Positions 52,317 to 60,124 of a stretch of DNA of 64,000 bases are shown here, one piece after another. Source of the stretch: Bacillota bacterium (lineage in GTDB: Bacteria; Bacillota; SHA-98; UBA4971); assembly GCA_014360195.1 (NCBI GenBank), contig JACIXY010000013.1:1-64000 (forward strand). Reading direction: 5' to 3'. A program made the position numbers and the translations under genes. Below the pieces are notes generated by a model. The model searched no databases and was not told the DNA's origin. It saw nothing but the letters and a program-made list of their open reading frames with translations. Position 1 is the stretch's first letter. The number at the start of each line of letters is the position of its first letter.

Positions 52317-52889
52317 TCAGAACACTTTCTTCGAGTCCATCCACTCGTGCACCAGGTTCAGCGTCTCCCCGAACCTCTGGAAGTGCACGACCTCACGCTC
52401 CCTGAGGAAACGCAGGGCGTCCGTGACGTCCGGATCGTCCGAAAGCCGGATGAGGTATTCGTAGGTCGATCTTGCCTTCTGCTCGGCGGCCATGTCCTCG
52501 TGCAGGTCGGCGACGGGGTCTCCCTTGGACTGGATGTAGCTCGCGACCCACGGCGCGCCTGCGGCGTTGACGAAGTATAGCGCCTTGTCGTGGTCGGCAT
52601 AGTAGTCGTCGAGGCCCGCGGCCTTGATCTCCTCCACCGTTGCGTTCTTGATGAGGTTGTAGACGAGGGCCGCCACGACCTCCATGTGCGCTAGCTCTTC
52701 GGTGCCGATGTCCGTCAGTACCGCCTTGGCCTGCGGTATTGGCATGGTATACCGTTGGGTGAGATAGCGCAGGGACGCCGCCAGTTCGCCATCAGGCCCG
52801 CCGTACTGGGTGATGATCTCCTTGGCCAGCCTAGGGTTGGTATACGATACCCTGATGGGATACTCGAGCTTTTTCTCATATATCCACAT
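52317..52889 (-). CDS. cotJC: Spore coat manganese-catalase-like protein CotJC
   Basis: 190 residues from ATG 52889 (AGGAGGG upstream). It begins MWIYEKKLEYPIRV, and the helix IGTEELAHMEVVAALV with later EDMAAEQKARSTYEYL and REREVVHFQRFGE carries the Glu and His residues that bind the di-manganese centre. CotJC is a coat-associated catalase of the mother cell. It is last in the cotJABC operon. Confidence 0.93.
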   Translation of the reverse strand: MWIYEKKLEYPIRVSYTNPRLAKEIITQYGGPDGELAASLRYLTQRYTMPIPQAKAVLTDIGTEELAHMEVVAALVYNLIKNATVEEIKAAGLDDYYADHDKALYFVNAAGAPWVASYIQSKGDPVADLHEDMAAEQKARSTYEYLIRLSDDPDVTDALRFLREREVVHFQRFGETLNLVHEWMDSKKVF

Positions 52890-52907
52890 GCTCGTCATTC
52901 CCTCCTG

Positions 52908-53168
52908 TTACCTGTTAAAGGTGATCTCCCACGGCCACGGTTCCTCCACCCAGCGCCAGGTCTCCTGGCTCATGCTCTGCCCGTAGTTCAGGATAGGCCC
53001 GTAGCGTGACTCGTACGCCGTTTTCGCCCTCATTAGCTCCTGTGCCACCGCGTTGTAGTCGGCAAGGGCGCGCAGCTCATCCGGGTGGGTGTCCAAAAAC
53101 AGGTTGAGATCTATGGCCGCAAACTCCAGCTCCATGATCCGCAGGAGTTCTCGACGTCTCTGGTCCAT
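52908..53168 (-). CDS. cotJB: Spore coat protein CotJB
   Basis: 86 residues from ATG 53168 (GGAGGGA upstream); a longer frame to 53219 is less likely. Matches CotJB in LLRIMELEFAAIDLNLFLDTHP and in the Trp-rich end WRWVEEPWPWE. Its role is to help CotJC enter the coat. Confidence 0.9.
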   Translation of the reverse strand: MDQRRRELLRIMELEFAAIDLNLFLDTHPDELRALADYNAVAQELMRAKTAYESRYGPILNYGQSMSQETWRWVEEPWPWEITFNR

Positions 53169-53215
53169 GTGCCATCCCTCCGTCTCCGGGTTCCTGGGAC
53201 CAGCCCCGGTAGTTC

Positions 53216-53413
53216 TCATGGCCGCATCCCCGGCTCATACGTCCGGTACAGCTCCGGAAAGATCGTCCCCTTCATCAGGCCCTCGGCGGGGCCCCAGACC
53301 TGCGAGTACCTCTGCGGCGGGACATACGCCCGGGCAAGCTCGCCGAAGTAGCCTGCCGTCTCCCCCTCCGGAGGGCTGGTGTTGTTCGGGGTGTTCGGCT
53401 TCGTATCTGCCAT
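53216..53413 (-). CDS. cotJA: Spore coat associated protein CotJA
   Basis: 65 residues; AGGAGGAATAGGGA precedes the ATG. It has ARAYVPPQRYSQVWGPAEGL and GTIFPELYRTYEP, typical of CotJA. First gene of the cotJ operon, which in Bacillus is transcribed by sigma-E RNA polymerase; no promoter was verified here. Confidence 0.9.
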   Translation of the reverse strand: MADTKPNTPNNTSPPEGETAGYFGELARAYVPPQRYSQVWGPAEGLMKGTIFPELYRTYEPGMRP

Positions 53414-53865
53414 TCCCTATTCCTCCTCGCGTCTGGTCGTCTCATTCGCAGTGCCGTGCCGGACGGAACGCGGCAGCATGGTGCCACAGGGTGTGGCTCG
53501 GCGGGGCCGGCGGCCCCGGAACGCTTCGTGCCCCGGTTCAATCCCTCGCGTCCAGGCGGACCAGCGGGGTTGGGAGCAAGTACACAGTGTGCCGAGCGAC
53601 CAGCCTTTGCCCGCGCTGTGGCGCAAGGCGGCGCCGGTCGCCGCTTCCGACCACGGCATGGCTCCTGTGACATTCTATGCCCGCAGGACAGGAACGGTGC
53701 GAAAACCACGCCGAGCGACCCGGTCGCCGCAAAATAAGCCCGAGAGGCAACCGCATCCGGCGGACCACGCTGCGGCAAAGCTCACAACAAGGGCGACAAC
53801 AAGGGCGGCCGAACATGCGCTCGACCGGAAGGCCACGGCGGCCTCGCGGCAGCGGTCGTCGCTGG
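53414..53865. other. Intergenic upstream of cotJ
   Basis: GC-rich, no supported gene. Open frames have no known family. Confidence 0.4.
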
Positions 53866-54625
53866 GTGGTCCCTGGGAACCCAGGATCCCTCGCGCGGGT
53901 GGTCCCTCAAGGACCAACCCCGAGCGAAATCTGGTTACCAGAGGCCCACCCTCGTCGCGGTTCAACCGGCAAAACGCCGAACTTGGTCCCCTGGTGACCA
54001 GGACCCACGCAAAGATGGTCCCCAGGGACCCAGGTTCGTCCGCCGCCTGGTCCCCAGGGGACCACCTTCACGGATGCCCGTGGACGGGTGGTCCTCAAAG
54101 GACCAGGATCTGCGCGCAGCTGGTCCCTGCGGGACCAACCCCGTGCGAAATCTGATTACCAGAGACCCACCCTCCTGGCGCTCGGGCGACGAGGATGCCG
54201 GATCTGGTCCTCTGGTGACCAGGTTACGCGCGAAGATGGTCCCCTGGGGACCAAGTTCGCCCGGCACCTGGTCCCCACGTAACCACCTTGCGAGATGTCC
54301 AAAGACCCCTGGTCCCCAGGGGACCAGGTTTTGCGTGCGGCTGGTCCCCAGGGGATCAACCTTGCGGGCAACCTGGTCTCTGGTGCACCACCCCCGGCGG
54401 CGGCCGAGGCGTCCTGGTCACGAGAGGACCAGGACGCGCGCCAAGCTGGTCCCGAGAGGACCATCTTCACGCGGGATCTGGTCCCTGGTGCTCCACCTTG
54501 CCCGGTTTTAGCGATGGAGCGCGGCAGGGGTGGTTTCCGGAGGACCAGATTCCGACCAGGACTGATCCCCACGGGACCAGGTTTAGCCCCGACATCGCCC
54601 TCGGGCGATCACCCGCATCCGGGCT
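53866..54625 (-). repeat. GGTCCCC-palindrome repeat, copy B (longest, inverted)
   Basis: About 20 imperfect palindromes in reverse-complement order relative to copies A and C. Successive ctggtc starts at 54309, 54341, 54373 and, after a 41-base step, 54414, 54446, 54478 are spaced 32 bases, near three helical turns. It includes the segments found in both A and C, so it may be close to the full unit, or formed by joining two. Confidence 0.88.
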
Positions 54626-54639
54626 GCCGGCTGACTGGA

Positions 54640-54770
<131 letters not shown>

Positions 54771-54952
54771 CGGAGGGAGAGAGGGAGGGATGACTGACCG
54801 TAGATGACCAAGCTCGAAATCAGACTATGCACGGCAAAGGAGGTCGCGGTTTGCGAGCGCATAGAGAGACAGCATGATGCTCGTTCAACTTTGAGGTTGG
54901 CTATCTATAGCAGCCTATATCAAAAACCCAATAACCAATCGAAATCCAGGAG

Positions 54953-54981
54953 TTGACACGAGAGGGAAGGTGTGATACTAT
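54953..54981 (+). promoter_or_regulatory. Sigma-A-like promoter of RNase H-like gene
   Basis: TTGACA, 17 bases, TACTAT. Confidence 0.6.
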
Positions 54982-55015
54982 GTGAATGCGAACATCCGTT
55001 CGGGAGGTGCAACCA

Positions 55016-55537
55016 ATGGGTGCTCCAGCACTACGCGCGCCGGCGGAGATGAAGAAGTTCCACCGGAAACCTGCACTCCGGACGGTAAGGGTGCTCATTC
55101 GCATGTCCGGAGGAAGTGCTTTCCTGCCAGCGAGGGCGCACATGGTCATCACGAGCGGTAGCGGCGCACCGTTTGCTGAGGTGGCTCTCAACTGGGAGAA
55201 CGCCACAGACGACGAGGCCGCGCTCAGGGCTGTTCTGGAAGCGTTGAAGATAGCCAGGAGGTATCGCGCCCAGCGCGTCGTAGTTTACATAGACAACGAG
55301 GTCGCAGCCTCCATCGCCGCAAGGGAAGAGAAGGCCCCTCCCGCCCTTGTCGGGCTGGCCTTGCAGATAAGGGCTCTCGCCCACACTTACAAGGCTCTTG
55401 AGGTGCGCTACGGGATGTCGCTGGTGGCCCCCACGCTCCCCGCTTTCAGCGAGCGCGCAGCACCGTGCGGCGATGAGAACTATGCCTGTGACCTGATGAG
55501 TAATATGGGAGACGAGGCACAGGAATGGACTTCGTAG
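55016..55537 (+). CDS. RNase H-fold protein, putative
   Basis: 173 residues from ATG 55016 (GGGAGGT 7 bases upstream). After a basic start (MKKFHRKPALRTVRV) the strand HMVITSGSGAPFAEVALNW, the acidic helix NATDDEAALRAVLEALKIA and VVVYIDNEVAASIAA resemble the core order of RNase HI-like folds (strand, Glu helix, Asp strand). Catalytic residues are not certain, so it may be inactive. It overlaps the thioesterase gene by 13 bases. Confidence 0.6.
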   Translation: MGAPALRAPAEMKKFHRKPALRTVRVLIRMSGGSAFLPARAHMVITSGSGAPFAEVALNWENATDDEAALRAVLEALKIARRYRAQRVVVYIDNEVAASIAAREEKAPPALVGLALQIRALAHTYKALEVRYGMSLVAPTLPAFSERAAPCGDENYACDLMSNMGDEAQEWTS

Positions 55538-55959
55538 ACGACGGAAAGTGTTTCGCATGCGGCCGAAAGAACCCGATCGGCTTGAAACTGGAGTTTCGTA
55601 TGGACGGTGAGGGCCGCGCCGTCGCGACGTTCGTCCCGAGAGAGGAGTTCCAGGGGTTTTCCGGAGTGCTCCATGGCGGGATCGTGTGTGCCCTATTGGA
55701 CGAGGCCATGGCATGGGCTCTCATCCTCCGTGGAAAGCTTGCGGTCACCGTGACGATGGCAGTGAGGTTCAGAAAGCCTGTCCGCATCGGGGCCGAGGTT
55801 AGGGTGACCGGCGAGGTCGTGAGAAGCGGCTCGAAGAGGTACGCGCTCAGATCGGAGATAAGGGACGGCGCAGGAGAGCTCGCAGCTGAAGCGGAGGGCA
55901 CATTCCTTGTCGTATCGGAGATAGAACAGAACCCGGGAGCGCCGGGTCCGGCACTATAG
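55525..55959 (+). CDS. PaaI-type hotdog thioesterase
   Basis: 144 residues. The N-terminus CFACGRKNPIGLKL and the motif GFSGVLHGGIVCALLDEAMAWA are typical of PaaI/YbdB-like acyl-CoA thioesterases (HGG, Asp/Glu). It probably acts on an aryl- or acyl-CoA. Translationally coupled to the RNase H-like gene. Confidence 0.88.
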   Translation: MDFVDDGKCFACGRKNPIGLKLEFRMDGEGRAVATFVPREEFQGFSGVLHGGIVCALLDEAMAWALILRGKLAVTVTMAVRFRKPVRIGAEVRVTGEVVRSGSKRYALRSEIRDGAGELAAEAEGTFLVVSEIEQNPGAPGPAL

Positions 55960-55966
55960 CTTCATG

Positions 55967-56890
55967 TCACCCGTCTGCCCCGTGCGCGCCACTCGGCGAG
56001 GCGGGGGCCTCTCGGGTCTCGTCGGGCTCCGGTGGTTTCGCGCGGTCGAGTTTCCCGAAAACCGCCTTGTGGCGGTCACGCATCTCCTGGTCCGTGGCGA
56101 CGGGCGGCCACAGGTCTCCGATGGCGTCTGAGTGGATCGCTTTGAAGAGGTTGTCGTACACGATGGGGTTTTCCCGGGTGAGGGCCCGGATGAGTTCCTT
56201 TACCTTCGCCCGGTGGCTTGCCCCTTGCATCGGGCAGGGGCTTGGGGGCGGTTCGTAGCCGATCCGGCGAACTACCCCAGCTACCTCCGACTCCCTAAAG
56301 TACACAAGCGGCCGGATGACGGTCACGCCGGTGCGGTCGAGAAACGTGACGGGCCGGAAGGTGTGGACCTGCCCCGAGTACAGGATGCTCATGAGGAACG
56401 TCTGGACGACGTCGTCGCGATGGTGAGCGAGCGCAACTTTGTTGAACCCATTTTCCCTGGCGAGACCGTTGAGGGCGCCCCGGCGCAGGTGGGAGCAGAT
56501 GGCGCACGGGTTTTCTTTCTGATGGGCGTCGAAGGCAATTCGGGCGATGTTCGTCTCCTTCACGAGGTACGGCACGCCCAGCTTGCTTGCGAACCTGGCC
56601 AGGCGCTCCGACGCTGCGCTGTCTTCGTCGGAGTCAAAGCCCATGCCAATGTGGCCGGCTGCAACAGCGAAGTCGATGGGCGAGTATGCGCGGATGGCAG
56701 CCAGCGCGTAGAGCAGAAACGCACTGTCCTTTCCGCCCGAAAAGCCCACCAGGATTCGGTCGCCCTCGGATATCATCTGAAACTCGATGATGGCGCGCCA
56801 GATGCGGCGGGCGTGAGAGCGCGAGAGCGTCGCACGCTCCAGCCCCGGGTGGGCGGACGGGCGGGCTTTGCCGCACAGGTCATCTTTCAT
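55967..56890 (-). CDS. TtcA-family tRNA thiolation enzyme
   Basis: 307 residues from ATG 56890 (AGGGGG upstream). PP-loop ATP motif ILVGFSGGKDSAFLLY, Cys pair NPCAICSHLRRG and a later Cys in PPSPCPMQGASHR, which together bind the Fe-S cluster in TtcA. It thiolates C32 of some tRNAs or a related target. The C-terminal about 30 residues are Pro/Glu-rich. A longer frame upstream is repeat sequence of the 57 kb element and not coding. Confidence 0.85.
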   Translation of the reverse strand: MKDDLCGKARPSAHPGLERATLSRSHARRIWRAIIEFQMISEGDRILVGFSGGKDSAFLLYALAAIRAYSPIDFAVAAGHIGMGFDSDEDSAASERLARFASKLGVPYLVKETNIARIAFDAHQKENPCAICSHLRRGALNGLARENGFNKVALAHHRDDVVQTFLMSILYSGQVHTFRPVTFLDRTGVTVIRPLVYFRESEVAGVVRRIGYEPPPSPCPMQGASHRAKVKELIRALTRENPIVYDNLFKAIHSDAIGDLWPPVATDQEMRDRHKAVFGKLDRAKPPEPDETREAPASPSGAHGADG

Positions 56891-57187
56891 GCGTATGTAC
56901 CCCCTGGTCATCTCGTCCGAGGTCCCGAGGTTCTGTCTGGGAAACCGGCTCCGATCGTCTTGAGTGGAGGCTGTTCCGGCAAGGATGCCCGGATAGGGCC
57001 GGCAATCGTCGCAGGAGACAGCTTCGTCCACCGACCTCTGCTCAGAAATCCCAGTCCCCGACCTTTCACATCCGGCAAGTCCTGCTATGATCAAAGTGGC
57101 GTTGCGGGGCCACCAGGGTCTGCGTCGCGGCAGACCGCCAAGTGACGGGTGGCAGCGGCCGCACCTTCCGCCCCGAGCATCGCGCAC
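56891..57187. other. Intergenic between TtcA-like gene and MITE
   Basis: No gene or RNA recognised. It would hold the promoter of the TtcA-like gene. Confidence 0.4.
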
Positions 57188-57387
57188 GGCTAAGTGGGGG
57201 TGCAGAAATGCTCCCGACTTTTGGGAGGGGTTGCCGGTGCTTGCACGAGGGGTGTCAAAATCCGGCCACTTGCCCGACGGGCCGGATTTTGGCGAAGCGC
57301 GCCCCGCTTGGGGCGCCGTCCCCGAGTGCACCACCGGCAACCCGCCAGTTACTCGGAAAGGGACAGGGACTAACGCACCCCCACCTA
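57188..57387. repeat. MITE-like element (200 bp) ending on the tnaA stop codon
   Basis: Terminal repeats ctaagtgggggtgc and, inverted, ctaggtgggggtgc. The core hairpin is the same as at 52 kb (gttgccggtg / caccggcaac; caaaatccggcc / gggccggattttg). The last bases form the stop codon of the tryptophanase gene. Confidence 0.8.
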
Positions 57388-58767
57388 GAGTGGCTCGAAC
57401 CTGGCGGTAAAGTGCCTTAGCACCGGGGCCTCATACACCAGCTTCATGCCGCGTATCCTGTCCTTGCGCTTCGCAACGGCGGCCAGAGCGCGGGCGACCA
57501 CGTCCATGTGCCTGTCCGTGTATACGCGCCTCGGGATGGCGAGTCTCACGAGCTCAAGCTTGGGAAAGATCTGTTCGCCAGTCTTCTCGTCAGTACGACC
57601 GAAAGCAGCAGCCCCAAGTTCCACCGCGCGCACGCCCGCTTCCAGGTAGAGTTCGCAAATCACGGCCTGGGCCGGGAAGACGCTTTGCGGCAGGTGCGGC
57701 AGGAACCTCTTCACGTCCACGTACACCCCATGCCCGCCGGTCGGCTCGATGATGGGGATGCCCTCCTCGATAAGGCGGCTGCCCAGGTACGCCACCTGGC
57801 CGATGCGGTCCTCGAGGTACGTCTCGTCGATCACCTCGCGAAGGCCTCTCGCCATGGCCTCCAGGTCGCGACCTGCGAGCCCGCCATAGGTAAGAAAACC
57901 CTCGTAGACGATGCCCCACTGCCCGGCCTTGCGATAGAGGTCCTCGTCGTTCGTGGCGAAGAGGCCGCCTATGTTCACGAGGGCGTCCTTCTTTGCGCTC
58001 ATGGTGCAGCCGTCCGCGTAGGAGAACATTTCCCGGGAAATCTCCGCGATAGTCTTGTGAGCGTATCCTTCCTCGCGCTCCTTGATGAAGTACGCATTCT
58101 CGGCGAACCGGGCGGCATCGAAGAACACCCTGATCCCGTGCTCTCTTGCTATCCTGCTCACCTCGCGGATGTTGGCCATCGAAACTGGCTGGCCGCCGTT
58201 GCTGTTGCACGTGACCGTGATGTTGATGAACGGTATGCGCTCCCTGCCGTAGCGGCGTATCTCGCCCAGGAGGCGCTCTGTATCTATGTTTCCCTTGAAC
58301 GGGTGGCGCGTTGCGGTTTCGTAACCTTCCCTTATCACCAGGTTTACCGGCTCGCCGCCCTTCAGGCGGATGTGGCCCTCGGTGGTGTCGAAGTGCATGT
58401 TGCCGAGCACTCGGTCGCCCGGCTTCACAAGCGTAGTGGTAAGGATGTTCTCGGCGCCCCGGCCCTGGTGCGTTGGAAGCACGTACCTGAACCCGAACAG
58501 CTCGCGCACGGTTTCCTGGAGGTGGAAGAAGTTCCTGCTACCGGCGTACGCTTCGTCACCCATCATGAGGCCTGCCCACTGGTTGTCGCTCATGGCAGAG
58601 GTGCCGCTATCGGTGAGGAGGTCGATGTACACCTCCTGCGACGGGATGTTGAAGACATTGTACCCAGCCTCACGGAGCACCTCTTCCCGCCTTGCGCGAG
58701 ATGGCAGCCTGATGGGTTCCACCACCTTGATGCGGTACGGCTCGGCGTACTCGGATCTCGCTCGCAC
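57385..58767 (-). CDS. tnaA: Tryptophanase
   Basis: 460 residues. PLP Lys in CTMSAKKDALVN; family motifs DLLTDSGTSAMSDNQWAG, PTHQGRGAEN, NSNGGQPVSMAN and ARFAENAYFIKERE. Tyrosine phenol-lyase is similar, but here NMHFDTTEGH carries the Asp found in tryptophanase (Thr in TPL) and VRAVELG lacks the Arg of TPL, so tryptophanase fits better. It breaks Trp into indole, pyruvate and ammonia. The stop codon falls inside the repeat element. No tnaC-like leader was recognised. Confidence 0.88.
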   Translation of the reverse strand: MRARSEYAEPYRIKVVEPIRLPSRARREEVLREAGYNVFNIPSQEVYIDLLTDSGTSAMSDNQWAGLMMGDEAYAGSRNFFHLQETVRELFGFRYVLPTHQGRGAENILTTTLVKPGDRVLGNMHFDTTEGHIRLKGGEPVNLVIREGYETATRHPFKGNIDTERLLGEIRRYGRERIPFINITVTCNSNGGQPVSMANIREVSRIAREHGIRVFFDAARFAENAYFIKEREEGYAHKTIAEISREMFSYADGCTMSAKKDALVNIGGLFATNDEDLYRKAGQWGIVYEGFLTYGGLAGRDLEAMARGLREVIDETYLEDRIGQVAYLGSRLIEEGIPIIEPTGGHGVYVDVKRFLPHLPQSVFPAQAVICELYLEAGVRAVELGAAAFGRTDEKTGEQIFPKLELVRLAIPRRVYTDRHMDVVARALAAVAKRKDRIRGMKLVYEAPVLRHFTARFEPL

Positions 58768-59264
58768 ATGAACTCCTCCTCTTCGCGGCCTTCTTTGGGT
58801 TGGCCTGGTGCCGGCGGCAGCCGCCCGGAACCCGCAGCAGCTACAGCCGTGGACCTATCGCCTCAGGATTCTTCTACTCACGTCCAGTGTTTCCTGCCAA
58901 AAGGCTCAGTTGTGGAGCGGCGCGGGGGTTCGCGTTCGCAAGTGGTTCGGTCCGACGCATGGCTATGGTATAATGTTGGCAGACGACCAGATGGGGCTTC
59001 GCCGGTGTTGCACCTCAGGTGGAGGGTGCCGGTGCTCCAAGCGGGGCGCCTCCTCCAAGCGAGGCGCCTCCATAGGATCCGGTTCGCGGGCGCGCGGCGA
59101 AGCCCCTGAAGAGGAATGCCAGCACAGACCCGCGAACATGCGGCTCGCGGGTGAGTGGCAAGATCTGTAGCCCCGTCGTGCAACCACCCGCAACCTCTCA
59201 CAAAGTGGCAGTGATTCGCAAGCTTGTGCTGAGCGTGATAGATCCCCGAAAGGCAAGGATTCGC
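58768..59264. other. Divergent intergenic region
   Basis: Contains a plus-strand TATAAT at 58969-58974, with only a weak -35 (TTCGGT), and a run ggcgcctccaagcgaggcgcctcc. No other gene is supported. Confidence 0.5.
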
Positions 59265-59645
59265 ATGAAGAGCGATAAGGCTGATCTGACAGCTTATTAT
59301 GCCAGCCGATACCCGCTAACCTTTGCGCGCACAACGGAGGCCGAGGAGGTTGTCGCGGCGCGATACAAAGAAGCGATGGACGTTGCGAGGCGCGCTGCGG
59401 CCCTCCTGAAAAGCTCTTTTGGAGCCCGCAAAGTAGTGGTCTTTGGGTCCCTGGCATCCCGTTCCCGGTTCAACCGTTGGTCGGACATCGACCTGGCGGC
59501 CTGGGGTATCCCCGAGAGACGGTTCTACGCCGCCGTGGGCGCCGTGACGGCACTTTCAAGCCGATTCAAAATCGATCTTGTAGACCCGGCGGACTGCAGA
59601 CAGTCCTTGAGGGAAGCGATCGAGAGGGAAGGTGTGGAGCTATGA
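59265..59645 (+). CDS. MNT-domain nucleotidyltransferase (MntA-like antitoxin)
   Basis: 126 residues from ATG 59265 (AAGGA five bases upstream). The polymerase-beta-like motif VVVFGSLASRSRFNRWSDIDLAAWG has GS and Asp-x-Asp, as in minimal nucleotidyltransferases. In MntA/HepT modules it AMPylates the HEPN toxin to silence it. It overlaps the next gene by 4 bases. Confidence 0.85.
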   Translation: MKSDKADLTAYYASRYPLTFARTTEAEEVVAARYKEAMDVARRAAALLKSSFGARKVVVFGSLASRSRFNRWSDIDLAAWGIPERRFYAAVGAVTALSSRFKIDLVDPADCRQSLREAIEREGVEL

Positions 59646-60124
59646 ACAAGGGCTATCTCGTCCTCGCAAGCAGGATCCGGGAAGAACTGAGCGAGATCGA
59701 GAAGGCAGTCGATCGCGCCCTCCGCGCCTGGGATGCCGCCAAATTGAAAGGCGATGATGCTTACCTCGATAGCGTCGCTCTGAACCTCCATGGCTTCTAT
59801 ACTGGCCTGGAAAGGATCTTCGAACTCATTGCCACGGAAGTCGACCAGAGCAAGCCTCAAGGTGAGAACTGGCACCAGGAACTGCTGCGCCAGATGGCCA
59901 CCGATGTCGCGCTGGTGCGGCCGCCCGTAATCTCGAGAGATCTCCGCGACACTCTCGATGGCTATAGAGGCTTCCGCCACGTTGTCTGCAATGTCTACAC
60001 GTTCCGACTCTCTCCCGCGAGGATGGCGCCTCTCATTGAGGCGCTTCGCCAGGTTTTCGGGAATGTCAGAATGGAGATGGACGAGTTCCTCTCTTTCCTC
60101 GAGAGAAGGGGTAGCCAGGAATGA
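59642..60124 (+). CDS. HEPN-family protein (HepT-like)
   Basis: 160 residues, helical. The likely active motif is FRHVVCNVY (R-x4-N-x-Y) in place of the usual R-x4-H-x-Y, so the His is replaced by Asn. HepT-like toxins are RNases paired with MNT proteins. It overlaps the upstream gene by 4 bases and the nitrilase gene downstream by 4 bases, so all three are coupled. Confidence 0.78.
   Translation: MNKGYLVLASRIREELSEIEKAVDRALRAWDAAKLKGDDAYLDSVALNLHGFYTGLERIFELIATEVDQSKPQGENWHQELLRQMATDVALVRPPVISRDLRDTLDGYRGFRHVVCNVYTFRLSPARMAPLIEALRQVFGNVRMEMDEFLSFLERRGSQE

Noticed and set aside
53866-54625. CRISPR array
   Set aside because: Repeats are imperfect palindromes, spacers are about 12-13 bp and are the same between distant copies, and no cas gene is present.
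56912-57340. N-terminal extension of the TtcA-like protein
   Set aside because: The extra codons translate the 57 kb repeat element; the ATG at 56890 has a proper ribosome site.
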